From: Hydractinia symbiolongicarpus
Lineage: Eukaryota; Cnidaria; Hydrozoa; Anthoathecata; Hydractiniidae
Assembly (NCBI RefSeq): GCF_029227915.1
Contig: NC_079882.1
Span: 2,854,001 to 2,918,000, forward strand
Direction of reading: 5' to 3'
Length of the DNA: 64,000 nt
The notes under the pieces are model-generated. The model was not told the DNA's origin and did no database searches. It saw only the letters and a program-made list of their open reading frames with translations. The translations under genes were made by a program, and so were the position numbers. Positions 14,033-25,285 of this stretch are shown in pieces; within the stretch, counting starts at the first letter, position 1; the number at the start of each line of letters is the position of its first letter.

Positions 14033-14150
14033 ACTACACAGGCAGTATGTGCTACCAATTTAGAAAACACATTGGTTTTTTATACTTGCCTGAATTATAC
14101 ATTATACAAAAAATTATATTCTTACATAGAATCTTTTCTGTTCTATTTCA

Positions 14151-14194
14151 TTAAACAAATATTTTTGTCTCTTTAAACAAATATTTTTGTCTCT
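14151..14194. repeat. 22-bp tandem duplication
   Basis: Two adjacent copies of a 22-base unit beginning TTAAACAAATATTTTTGTCT, upstream of the tetraspanin start. Confidence 0.7.
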
Positions 14195-14654
14195 ATTTCT
14201 ATATTTTTTGGGTTCAAAACAGTTGCATGCAGTCATGTAATATATAAAAAGTATAGGATTAAATGGGTATTACGGGTATTTACATAATCTGTATGAAATT
14301 GCTAAACTCTGAAGATTCAAGAATTTTTTCTTATGAAAATATATACCATGTGATTTTAAATTATGTTCAACATTTCTCTGCATGGCATGGCACTATCCCC
14401 CAACAAAAATGCATAATAGTTTTGAAATCATACCTAAAGGTGGCCTCCTTAGATTAGCTTTTGCTAGTGGTCGGTCTCCTGACTGCTATAGCTTGTATTG
14501 TAACATACAACTTTATATACATTTATATATTTATATATTATATACTGTACAATATATATAGCAGCAAATAAATACTACTACTACATTGTATTTTTTTCAT
14601 CCTAGCATAAACATTGTGTAAATATTTCAAAAAAAAAATAGAAAAGTAGAAAAA

Positions 14655-14756
14655 ATGCCTGTTGACCATCAACAATTAGAGCGGAGAAAATCTGGTCCGT
14701 CTGAAGTAAGTTTGACGATCAAATATGTACTGTTCTCCCTGAACGTTTTATTTTGG
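14655..14756 (+). CDS. Tetraspanin exon 1
   Basis: Start codon, short cytoplasmic N-terminus and the beginning of TM1 ([16 protein letters not shown]). It ends at GG|GTAAGT in phase 0. Confidence 0.9.
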
Positions 14757-17700
14757 GTAAGTAATATTTCTTTTTTTATTTTATACTTATATTAAAATCT
14801 CCCATAAAAATAACAAGTTAGATTTATATTAATGTAGCTTCTTTAAACACCTTTATAATGGCTATAGATTATTTGCAGCTATAACCATTAGTAAAACAAA
14901 GGTTTGAAACCATGCTAGCCACAAGGACTGTAACAATATATTTAATTAAAGGTCGAAAACATCTGTTCTCTAAAGAACAGATTTTTGACTTATATTTGCA
15001 ACCAAGTTTTTTTTTGGTATTTCATTGATCTGTAAACCACATGTTCAAAAATACAAAAATTTCTTGACTAAATCAAAAATGAGACAAATTTTAGTCATTT
15101 AAAAATAATGCCTTATTCAGTAGAAATGTGCATTAAATAAACCAAAACAAAAAAAAGGGGACCTTAATAAGAGATAAAGAGTAAGTAAATAAGAGGTTAA
15201 TAAAAATGTTGGTAACTGTTTATTTAATGCTTCAAAAAATATTCTGTTCATTATTTAAGGAGATGTTTTTACACACTTACTTTAAATCTTTTTGAAAAAT
15301 TGTGCCTAGTGCTAAAAAGCATTCAGTGTCCTTAAAATTTTTTCATGAAATGCAACCTATAATTTAGATCATTGGTGCCATTATGATTGGTGTGGGTGTA
15401 TATGCAAAAACAGAAAAGGCCTATGGTGGAATAGGAGACACACTTCCTTGGTTTATGGATCCAGCAAATATATTTATTATCATTGGATCTATAGTCTTTA
15501 CATTGGCCTTTATAGGTTGTATTGGATCTTTGAGAGAAAACATTGCCTTACTAAGAACAGTAAGTAGCTTCAGTGTCTACAATAAAGACTTTAAAACACT
15601 ATAGGGGTTACCACTTTTAATATTTTAATTTTAAAATTTCATATTACTTTAATTGGAGAAACTTTTGCGAGATAAACTTTCGCAAATTCGCGAAGTTTAT
15701 CTCGAGAAAATATGTAAGTTTCTTCATTTGCGAAACTTTATCTCACAAAAGTTTCTGAATTTCTTCATTCGCGAAAGTTTATCCAGTACGCTATTTTATG
15801 ATTTTTCACCAAAAATGCACAAAATACTTATAAATTCTATTTCAAGAAACAAAATTTTAACATTTTATATTATGCTAAGAATTTTGAAGTTTTTTTTAAC
15901 TGAAAAATTCTCGCAAAAATTTGCGGGTTTCTTCATTCACGAAAGTTAATCTCGCGAAATTTTCCGAATTTCTTTATTTGGGAAAGTTTATCCTAAAAAT
16001 TTCGCGAATTTCCAATTAAAGTAGATTTTCAAGTAATTTTAAGCATCTTAACCATTTAATAAACATTTTCTTATTCCAAAGTTCAGTCTGTATCAGGAAT
16101 ATTTTAGTGCATGTGCTTCTATTCGCACGTGTAGTTGAATATAGACGTGCTATGACGAGCGATTTTTTTTAGTGTTGTAAACAGTGAGAGTGAATTTTTA
16201 TTGAACATAAGTTATTTATCATGTGCATGATACTCAACAAATTTGCTTACATTCTGGATGAGAAGTTTGAGGAATATATCATCCTGGACTTCAGGCTTGT
16301 GTTTTAAGTCTCATTTTGAAAATCTCTACGATATACAAAAGTAGCACGATAAACCATTTATTTTCAAAGATATATATACCCCGTTTTAAAATACTCAATG
16401 TAATGATATTACGAACTACTGCTTTGCTTATGTATTGAACAGAACAGGGGGTTCATCTTTTTTCGTATTCAAAGATATCTCAATCTACTTTAGATTGGTG
16501 ATAGTGGCCTAACATTACCAAAGTAACTTCTGTGTATAATTTCTAAGTTGAATTTAGTGAGTACAACAGAAGCAAAAAAATAAGAAATGATTAACAATAG
16601 GGCTATGACGTCAATCTGTATGTGCAAAGAATATTTTTTTAATAAGTGTTTACAACAAATAAACAGAGATTTACACTCCATCCATGCTGCTTCCTTCGAA
16701 ATCAGAATCAGAGAGGTAAATGGTCCCGTCACTATCCGAAGATTCGTCAGATTCCTTAATGCGCAACTGCTTCACTGGTGTTCCATCCATCACTTTTTTC
16801 CTTTGAGTCGACTGGAAGTTATTGCGGCAAGTTTTATGATACTTTCTCGCTGTCATTCCACAATTTATCATTTATATTTATGACAAGCAAACCTTCCATT
16901 GTTTCATGGCTCATTCTTAAACGTTGATCGCTTAGCAACAGCCTCAACAAGCTGAATGCTCGTTCTACGGTTGAGTTGGAACTAGATAGGGAGGATAATT
17001 TCAGCCAAAATACAAATATTTGGATATTCCACTTCTTTATAGAGAAATATCTTTCTCCAAATTACGGAGGCTTTGACCCCAAGATAATTTGCCGATACAA
17101 AATTTCCATAAAATAGATATTCTATATTTGAATTATCGAAAGAACCACATGCGCTATTCTCCAAGGAGTTACATTTCATTTTCATTGAATTTTGCAACCG
17201 TTAACGTATTAAAACCTGGTTTCTACTACCATTTTTTTGGAAATAAACTTTTTAGATGATCTCATATTATTCTTTGTGATATTAAAGTCCTTGTAGTGAA
17301 TTTTATATCACATTTTCTCTGGCGAAAGTTGAAAACTGGCATACATTTTTCTTGAGTTCCTTATCCTAAAAGAAACCAGATCTGCACATGGGAATGCACA
17401 CGGTAATTGAGGAGTGGTTTATTTCATTCGAAACTGTGGATCGATTATTTCCTGAATTCAACTCACAAAAACAAAATAAGAAAGAAAACATTGTGAAAAA
17501 TTGTATATCGTATTAAAAAGAAGTCTGAAAGTTTTCTCTCCCACAAGACACAGCAGGCAACAAGTCAGCACTGCCCTCAGTTTTGTGAAGAGAGATGTTC
17601 TGCAAAGACTCTAACAATTGAGTCTCCTGTACAGTTCGGCTTCATGTTGAACTGTGCCTGTGACAAGCATTTTCGAAGCATGTCACCAGCGACTTCTCTG

Positions 17701-20700
17701 ATATACAACTTAATGATGCCCTGTGTTGTATTTAGAAGCAGTAAAAACGCGTGTGAACGCTACTCTATATATTTTCAACTGAACTTAATGTCTCAATAAC
17801 CTCAAACACAGACCCTCAGTTTGTAAATAGGACGCACACAACATACTTCCTAATGAGTTCATCTCAAAACATAGACAGCCAGTTAACAGTGAACTATTAA
17901 TTTAACAAAGTACACCATCGGAAAGGTAGGTCAATGGGACTTTTACTCCATTTCCATTTTTCATTGTCTTAGGAGATCAATACATCGAATTTATGACAGG
18001 CCTAGCCCAAGGTGAAAAATCATACAAGTAACAATTTGCACATGCGATATATCGCTCATCTCAACAATTTTGCATGTGTGCCTGCACGTGCACATGCGAT
18101 CGCATGTGTCTCCCGACATTGACTGAAAGTTTATGTTCTTCAATTTTAGCCCTTGTTCAGGTTTGGAACTATATGATGATAAGATCTTTTGTTTTCAGGC
18201 ATTCTAATTGGCTTAGCACTCTTGACGACGGGTCGATATGGAGCAGTATTGCCCATTGTTAAGAAAATTGTATTTTCAAGAATAAAAGTACGAAAAAACA
18301 AAGCACTGGAATGATTTTATATCTAACTCCTACAATGGCGGGCGGCTGTTTTAGCTAAATAAAACCTAGCATATTTTTTAAAAAATCTTCTATATAATAT
18401 TGTTAACATTGATTACCATGAAAAACTATCATTTGATAAAGTGCCAATAGGAACTGAAGAGGCTATCCTAAATATGTAAAACGTAATAATAAGTTTTGTT
18501 TCTGTTTTTTAGTTCGAATATACAATTGACATTTTATTGTTACTTGAAGTAGCACTTGTTATATATGTGTATCTTGACAGGAAGAGGGTATGTTTACTAT
18601 TACTGGTATCATTTCATTTTTTGCTTCCTCATTTTTTCAGGAGATTAATAATTAAAACCAAATTTATATATGATTTCATTTTCTTTCTATAGTAAAAGAT
18701 TTTAATATTTTCAACATTTTTTTGTTTTATATGTTTTAGAATAGTAATTTAAAAAAATATTTTAATCTGAATTAATACTACCAATATTAAAGTTAAATAA
18801 AAAACACTATTAATACCAAATTTTGTATTAAAAATGAATAAAAACATACATAAGGTTGTTAAGAATTTTTTTGCATAATACTTTGGTTTATTTAGTTACA
18901 GGCCTTCTACAGGATGCTGATTTTTATCTATTTAAAAATCTCAAAGTTGTTTTAAAAGTTTAACAACATTTAAGTTTCATGTTTCCATTAATATCAAATA
19001 AAGAAATATACTTATGTATCTCCTCTTGTCTTAGTTATCGATTGATGTAACAATTCTGTTATTTTTTTTTCAGGTAAGGAGAAACGTTGAAGAGGTTTTG
19101 AAAGAAACAATCCCAAAATACAGAGACGATCCAGATTTGCAATCGATCATCGATTGGGTCCAGGAAACTGTAAGGACAAAATTGTCTGTCTAAACAGTGT
19201 TTTTCTTTAATAAAAACCTGCACCTGATTGGAAAGTAGTTTTGTTATTTCATAAAATTGTTAACATACTGAGGATCGAATCCTGAAATTGTGTTATTGAT
19301 AAACCTTCTAATCTATACCTTAGCTTTGGAAGAATATGTCAATATGTTTGAATAACAAGAAATCTACTGTTTTCCCTTTTTTAAATTTTGTTTTGCGAAA
19401 GTAGCACACTGTAGCGTTCTAAGAAACAAGCAATCTTGCTAAATTATATGGGTGTATAAAACCCTTAGCAGAAAAAGAATGTGTTGATATATTATGTTTA
19501 TGAATTCACCAACATGTTCTAGACATGCTTTGAATTTTATTTCTTTAAAAATAATACCTCATCCTTAGGTACCTTAAATTGGTTATTTTTTCGCGAATAT
19601 TAATTTGTTAATTTTATCTACATTCGCGAAAATTTTGTCTCCACAAAAATTCCAGAAAAGATCAATTTGCAAAAATAAACCTTCGCGAAATTACTAGGAG
19701 TGACTTTTCCACTGAAATTAACTTTGCAAAACTTTAGTTTTTTCTTGGTAAGTTTTCTTTGTGTAGTTCTAAAATAGGCCTGAAACAATTCAAAATTGCG
19801 GCAATGTAATTTGTGAATATAAGTCTTCGCAAACAACCATAATATGGTTCATTCGCGAAAAAGAATCTTCTAAATATCTCGACATGAGTGGTTCGCAAAA
19901 AAATTAATTTTTGCAATACACATATTTTGGGATCTTTCAAAAACTTAATCAACTTAAGGTAGCTAATAAAAGTAATTGCATTCATTGTACATCTAGATGA
20001 AATGCTGTGGCATCCAGAATGTAAACGATTGGGATGCGAACATCTACTTCAACTGTTCAACCAAGGCATCTCCGGAAAGTTGTGGGGTACCATATTCATG
20101 CTGCAGAAACGTAAGAGTTAATGGTGCATAAAGCTAAAATATGGAATAATTCTGTTATTAAAATGTAACACCACAAGTAATACGGTACATTTTAGAACAT
20201 CATCAGGAGAACTTTGATTTTCCCTATATTAAAAAGATTTTATTATTAGATGATCTACTGATAGATCTTTCTGCTAATACAACCTTTTTAACTGCGTGTT
20301 TTTTACACCAAGATAAACTATACAAATTCATAAAATATGCTGTCATTGTAAACCATAGCTATTACAATATTGTTATTGGTTAATTCCAGGAAAATATCAC
20401 AAAGTTTTAAATGCTTTAAACCGTATGACCAATGTTCTGTAAAGTTACACTAATGTTTTTTACATAGTATGGGCAAGATATCAACACACAATGTGGTTAT
20501 GGTATGAGGTTGGAAGAGAACGTGAGTTTTTATTCCTTTTATATCATATTCACTGAAGGAGCACTCCTGGCTCTGAACGTGCTGCAGGTTTTCATAAAAA
20601 AATCCTTATTTATCCCAAGTCCTTTTATGTTGTATTCACTGAAAATATCTTCAAAGCATATCTCAATTATTTTTTAAAAATAAATGTTTTTTGCAGACAT

Positions 20701-22878
20701 CGAAGAAAAGAACCACGATTTACGTTGACGGGTGTGTTGATGCTACTATCAAATATTTCCTTAGTGAAGATAACCTGATTCTTCTTGTTTGTGTTGGAGG
20801 TGCAATGGTATTATTGCAAGTGAGTGGATGTCTTAGCATTTTAATGTATCATTAGCCTTCTCTATGTACCTCAACTTGATATAAACATCCTTCAATCATC
20901 CCTTAATATATTCATTTTAATTTTCCCTATCTTTGTGAAATTTTATAAACCGTATAACCCTCTTCAAAATTTACAAAAGTCTTTATTAATAACTTTTTTA
21001 AAGTAACTTCAAATATAGGTAATTCTTAATTGTTAAAACAATTTTAAGGCTAAACGTGCAAAGAAGTAAAAATGCCTCACTAAACCAAAATTTTATAGAA
21101 AAAAAATGTTGGCATAATTTAGCTTTAGTTTTAACCTGCTATTTGAGATGTCGTTGCCATTGTTGTTAACCCGTTATTTGAGATGTCGTTGCCGTTGTTG
21201 TTAACCCGTTATTTGAGATATCGTTGCCGTTCTTGTTAACCCGTTATTTGAGATGTCGTTGCCGGTGTTGTTAACCCGTTATTTGAGATGTCGTTGCCGG
21301 TGTTGTTAACCCGTTATTTGAGATGTCGTTGCCGGTGTTGTTAACCCGTTATTTGAGATGTCGTTGCTGTTGTTGTTAACCCGTTATTTGAGATGTCGTT
21401 GCCGTTGTTGTTAACCCGTTATTTGAGATGTCGTTGCCGTTGTTGATAGCAACTTATGACAACAATTAGCGCGTGTTTATGCTGCAAGAGCAAATATGTG
21501 TGGGCTTATTACAGATAGGTTTAAAACTTACCACTAGGGCAGCAGTGATATCGTTTCATTCATGTGTACAAAATTTAAACATACACACATAGATTTTACA
21601 AGGTTTGCGAACAAAACATATTTGACGGCTCAGAGTTATTGGTCGTTATACCTTCACTTTTTCAATTTATCCTTGCCACGCTTTTCTAATTTTCAGCTTA
21701 TAACAACCGGCTTGGCACATCATTTGGTGGATGGAATTAGAAGACAGAAAGCGAATTGGAATACGGTGTCCTATCCTGGCACAAGTATGTTATATCATTC
21801 TTACTGAATTTCGTGTTTATAAGCATCTTATATATTTCTTTAGAAACTCTTCTCTGAAGGCTAGGTCTGCATTAATGATAATAAATTTCGCGGGTATTAG
21901 TCTTTTAAAGGCTATGGCCAAATTTGCAAAACTATGTACCACGGAAAATCTGTAAAGATACCGTTTGCGAGATTTAATTTCTACGAAAGAAAACACGAAT
22001 TTTACCTATATTTGATAACATTTAAAAGTTAATAACTACCCCCTAAAATTTTTGCAGACAATCTTCACGAAGATTATTACTTGCTTAATGTTACTCGCAA
22101 AAATTAGTGCTAATTACCTGAAAGAAGAAAAGGCAGAGAGCGAGGGATAACCGACAAGCACCCTGAGATCATGTTGCATTTATTACTATTGAGAGCTGGG
22201 AGAGTATTGAAGACGCGTGCGCATTTTGCATCCCGGAGATTGGGCCGACACATGCCGTCTCTTAAAGATTTTTTTTCAAGTAGCGTTTTTGAAAGATAGT
22301 GCAGTGCAGTTCTCTGGAAGATAAGTTAATTTGAATTGGTGCTATTATTGTAGACAAACTTTTACAAATTGATAATTACTTTAGAAGTAACCGAATGTCT
22401 GACATATATATCCAGGAAAATCATCTGAAAAGCTTTGACATTTCTTTGTTTTGTTTGTTTTGATAGTTAAAAACATAAAGTTAATGTGTTAACCCTAATC
22501 AACGACGTCTATTTGCCGCATAGTTGCTACAATCCCGGTCAAAATATATTGGCAGTAAGCTACAAAAAGTGCAGTATAATAATTTCCTACCCCCCTCTCC
22601 CCCATTATCAATGTTTGGAAACGTGTTAGCACAGCTTTTGAACATTGATACTGGGGGAAAGGGGGCTTTGTACTTATCTTGCTCTTGCTACACGTGTAAA
22701 AGGGGTTTACTGCCATTATTTTTGACCGGGATTGTATTTATCGAGATATTATTTAAGCTAACTTGTTATTTTCCAGGGTTCCTAAGAATGTTTTATTTAG
22801 AAGTATTTTGCCTTGTACAGTGCTATTAAACTTTAAATATTTCTTCTTTTGTTTTTAGGTAATCAAGCATACCATTAA
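14655..22878 (+). CDS. Tspan33-like: Tetraspanin of the TspanC8 group (TSPAN33-like), nine exons
   Basis: Nine exons splice in frame to about 287 residues: 14655-14756, 15368-15559, 18513-18587, 19074-19169, 19997-20110, 20468-20521, 20697-20819, 21697-21784 and 22859-22878. All introns are GT-AG. The predicted protein has four membrane segments, the post-TM2 signature [15 protein letters not shown], and a large extracellular loop opening with KCCG. That loop contains eight cysteines (CC, FNC, SCG, SCC, TQC, DGC). Eight cysteines define TspanC8 proteins, which escort the protease ADAM10 to the cell surface and shape its substrate choice; that role is inferred here from family membership. [12 protein letters not shown] and INTQCG favour the TSPAN33/5/14/17 branch. 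The ATG in exon 1 follows an A-rich leader and is the only in-frame start before TM1. The last intron is phase 1; if it is retained, the protein ends eight codons later instead. Confidence 0.93.
15368..15559 (+). CDS. Tetraspanin exon 2
   Basis: Rest of TM1, small extracellular loop, TM2, and the conserved [15 protein letters not shown] turn. Acceptor TTTAG, donor GTAAGT, phase 0. Confidence 0.93.
15645..16023. mobile_element. Foldback MITE with TTCGCGAA-rich interior
   Basis: About 379 bp in tetraspanin intron 2. It begins TACTTTAATTGGA and ends with the exact reverse complement TCCAATTAAAGTA. The interior alternates short direct and inverted TTCGCGAA / GATAAACTTTCGC segments. It has no coding capacity. 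It resembles the element at 19570-19961. Confidence 0.7.
16834..17197 (-). pseudogene. hAT-type transposase C-terminal relic
   Basis: On the minus strand, one frame (17197 down to 16982) ends VIWRKIF...[11 protein letters not shown]. After a frameshift, a second frame (16989 down to 16834) continues [20 protein letters not shown] followed by [15 protein letters not shown] leucine-rich stretch followed by S-N-x-x-V-E-R-x-F-S is characteristic of the C-terminal dimerisation region of hAT-family and related domesticated proteins. Only this tail remains, inside tetraspanin intron 2 in antisense orientation. No catalytic part or terminal repeats were found. Confidence 0.65.
18513..18587 (+). CDS. 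Tetraspanin exon 3
   Basis: A 75-bp exon encoding TM3 ([18 protein letters not shown]), with acceptor TTTTTTAG and donor GTATGT. A 75-bp TM3 exon is usual in tetraspanin genes. Confidence 0.9.
19074..19169 (+). CDS. Tetraspanin exon 4
   Basis: Helical start of the large extracellular loop ([17 protein letters not shown]). Acceptor TTTTTTCAG, donor GTAAGG, phase 0. Confidence 0.92.
19570..19961. mobile_element. Second TTCGCGAA-rich MITE
   Basis: About 392 bp in tetraspanin intron 4. Its ends are TACCTTAAATTGGTT and the reverse complement of TACCTTAAGTTGATT (13 of 15 matching). The interior is rich in TTCGCGAA-type motifs, like the element at 15645-16023. Confidence 0.6.
19997..20110 (+). CDS. 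Tetraspanin exon 5
   Basis: Encodes the CCG motif and six of the eight loop cysteines (KCCG, YFNC, ESCG, YSCC). Donor GTAAGA. Confidence 0.95.
20468..20521 (+). CDS. Tetraspanin exon 6
   Basis: A 54-bp exon ([18 protein letters not shown]) carrying the seventh cysteine. Acceptor ACATAG, donor GTGAGT. Confidence 0.88.
20697..20819 (+). CDS. Tetraspanin exon 7
   Basis: Eighth cysteine ([12 protein letters not shown]), the end of the extracellular loop and TM4 ([15 protein letters not shown]). Donor GTGAGT, phase 0. Confidence 0.92.
21132..21446. repeat. 35-bp minisatellite, nine copies
   Basis: Nine head-to-tail 35-base units (TAACCCGTTATTTGAGATGT...) with few substitutions, wholly inside tetraspanin intron 7. 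There are no unique spacers, so this is not a CRISPR array. Confidence 0.95.
21697..21784 (+). CDS. Tetraspanin exon 8
   Basis: End of TM4 and the cytoplasmic tail ([17 protein letters not shown]). The donor is A|GTATGT, phase 1. Read-through into the intron would add SMLYHSY and a stop, so an alternative C-terminus is possible. Confidence 0.85.
22529..22735. mobile_element. 207-bp foldback MITE
   Basis: Ends are ACAATCCCGGTCAAAA and its reverse complement. Matching continues inward (TATTGGCAGTAA; the CCCCC...ATCAATGTT block against AACATTGAT...GGGGG), so nearly the whole element can fold on itself. It lies in the last tetraspanin intron and does not code. Confidence 0.8.
22859..22878 (+). 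CDS. Tetraspanin terminal coding exon 9
   Basis: Acceptor TTTTTAG. The frame joins exon 8 as A|GT and ends after SNQAYH with TAA at 22876-22878. The coding part is only six codons, so this exon is less certain than the others. Confidence 0.65.
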
Positions 22879-24771
22879 CGACGCGCGTAATTGTCAAAAA
22901 CAATTCATGTAATTTAAACAAAAAAATTCGTGTGATTTTTTTCTGTTTTGATAAAAAAGTTTTATGCACTTTTCGATAAGATAAAAAAAAATTTTTATTA
23001 GGGAGATGGTGGTATTTGTTCTATTTTTTTTGTAATAGATTTGCAATTATTTGAGAGACATTTATAAACATGTAAGTTACGGATGAACTAGGAAGCTTGA
23101 TTTGTGTTCTGTTTTGTTCTTAGAAAAGAAAGAGAATTTTATGATTTGTTTACTCTTTGCAAAGCACAATTTTACACTGTTTCATATTGATGCATATGTG
23201 GAAAGAACAGTAGTAATAATATCAATTTCTAAGTAAAAAGAATTAAGAAGGATGAACCTCTCAAACTAATGATATTCTTACATGCAGGGTTTCGATTCTG
23301 TGTCTTGTTTTTTTTCTGACGCATCTGTCTAATCGTGATCCGCTTGTATCGGAAATTGAAACGGGTAACATGCATGCTTTGCAAGGGCTGCAGCACCTAA
23401 TTTATCAGATAAAGTGATTTTATATAAATGTGTATATATAGCTATATACTATCAATTTGTATGCATATGTAAAATATTTTGTTGTAGTTATTTTGCTCTT
23501 TTCAGAGCGTTATTTTATTTTCAAACAAACAAACAAACAAACAAACAAACAAACAAGGTACTGACTAAAAGCTTATTTTGCATTAAAATCTAGTTTCATG
23601 TTAACATAGCCTCAGTTTATCAGAGATTTACGTTATGTGTTTTTTATTGGGGAAACGGTTAATTGAAATTTTTAATAATGGTGTTTGCAGTAGCTTATAA
23701 TATATTTGAATAAATGGCAGGCACCACTATTTTGAAACGTTTTTCTAATTTTAATTTCCCTTTGAAATACTCTCAACCGATGAATAATTAGCAGTATTTT
23801 TGAAAAGGAAATCCAGTTTTTCCCGTATGTCGTAAAACTTCACGGTGTTTAACTTTTTTACGGGATAAACTTTTTTTCTCGAAAATTTAGAAACAAGATG
23901 GTTTTGTGTACGTTTTGTTTCGTCTACTTTAATTTGTTTACTTTGTTTTGGCTTTGTTTTTATGTAGTTCAAGTGATTCATGTGTCGTTGGTAAAGGGTG
24001 CTAGAATCCTTTCTTTCGTGAATTTTGTTAATTTCTTATTTTTTCTTTTTGCCTCTACTTGTAATAAATATGTTTTTTCCAACCCTCGAACAAATTCGAA
24101 GTCGTTAGTTTTAACTATTATTTTTCAGGAAATGTTAAAATTTGGTTACTACATTATAGACCAGTAAGTCCTGACTCTTATCTGGAAAATTAGCACAAAA
24201 GCAGGTGATAACCGGGTCTTACCAGACCTGACCACCAACTATTGTAAACCACTTTTCAGTCATTTTTCTATTTTTACTTAGTTTTGGAAGAAGTCTAGTA
24301 TTTCTACTTAAAACCTTTTACTATTTTACAAGGAAATTCAAAAAATAAACTTTTATAAATTAATACACAGTTTTAAAACATATATGTACAGGGCGGTGTA
24401 TGTTGCTTGTATGATGTGGAAATATATAATATGTGTTACATACACAATGTTTTTATTTCCCTCAAATTGTCGTTTGCGACACAGAGTCAAAGTGACACGG
24501 ATTGTTTTTGAGGACCATCCTCCTCTGCCGTTTCTGTACGTTTTGTACCCATGTGGCGAACGGAGTGTGGTTTCTATACGGAGTAATACTGTTTGGTTTA
24601 GCTATACGGAGTCTGCCAACAAATGTTCTTAAAGTGAAATATTGCAATATTATGTGACTGTTTAAAGCTATTTCCGAAAAAAAATAAAAAATAATCACTA
24701 TAAAGAACAAGTTAAAAAGACAAGTACGTCATTTTTCTACTTTTTTATCCATCATAAAAACATAAGAAGTA
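22879..24771. other. Tetraspanin 3' UTR and intergenic DNA
   Basis: No further gene was recognised. It contains a CAAA microsatellite at 23522-23556 and a possible polyadenylation signal AATAAA near 23709. Two TATACGGAGT motifs near 24579 and 24603 belong to a repeat field that resumes beyond the Tigger element. Confidence 0.6.
23522..23556. repeat. (CAAA)n microsatellite
   Basis: About nine uninterrupted CAAA repeats. Confidence 0.95.
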
Positions 24772-24798
24772 CAGTGGAATCCCCCTAAAGCGGACACC
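24772..24798. repeat. Tigger left terminal inverted repeat
   Basis: Begins CAGTGGAATCCC; pairs with 27236-27262 with one mismatch. Preceded by TA at 24770-24771. Confidence 0.93.
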
Positions 24799-25285
24799 CT
24801 ATAAAGCGGACAGCCCTCTAAAGCGGACAAAAATTTTTGCACCGGCAGAATTTAGGTCAAACTCTCATAAAAAAATCTCTATAAAGCGGACGATTATAAA
24901 GCGGACACTCTATAAAGCGGACAAAAATCTTTGCACCAAATCACAGTTTCCCTTATAAACACTCCCTATAAAGCGGACAATGGAAAAATAACGAGATGAA
25001 ATGTCACTTTTTCTTAAAATTTAAACCATTTTACTTAGTACATCTTTGAGTTTTGTTATTTACCGAGTCCAACACTTTCCTTATATTTTTCTCGGCCCAC
25101 TCAACTGCCTTTTCAACACCAATTAATTGGTACTGGGAGCATCTCATTTAGTTGAACGTTCGACATATCTGTGTTCTCTTCAGCTTCTTTAACTTTAAAA
25201 TAGCATTCGAATCGTGAAGACATTGCAGCGTAAAATTTTAAACTGGAAAGAATTTCGAATTTTGAATTTCTAATGCACATTCAAC

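Noticed and set aside
14958-14981. Hairpin around AGAACA/TGTTCT resembling a steroid receptor element
   Set aside because: Single occurrence in an intron of AT-rich DNA; no supporting context.
16587-16883. Plus-strand 98-codon frame
   Set aside because: It is the shadow of the minus-strand hAT relic region and an acidic simple stretch.
21132-21446. CRISPR-like regular repeat
   Set aside because: Repeats are contiguous without unique spacers and lie in an animal intron; this is a minisatellite.
22524-22829. 101-codon frame over the 207-bp foldback element
   Set aside because: Self-complementarity of the MITE opens frames on both strands; no protein similarity recognised.
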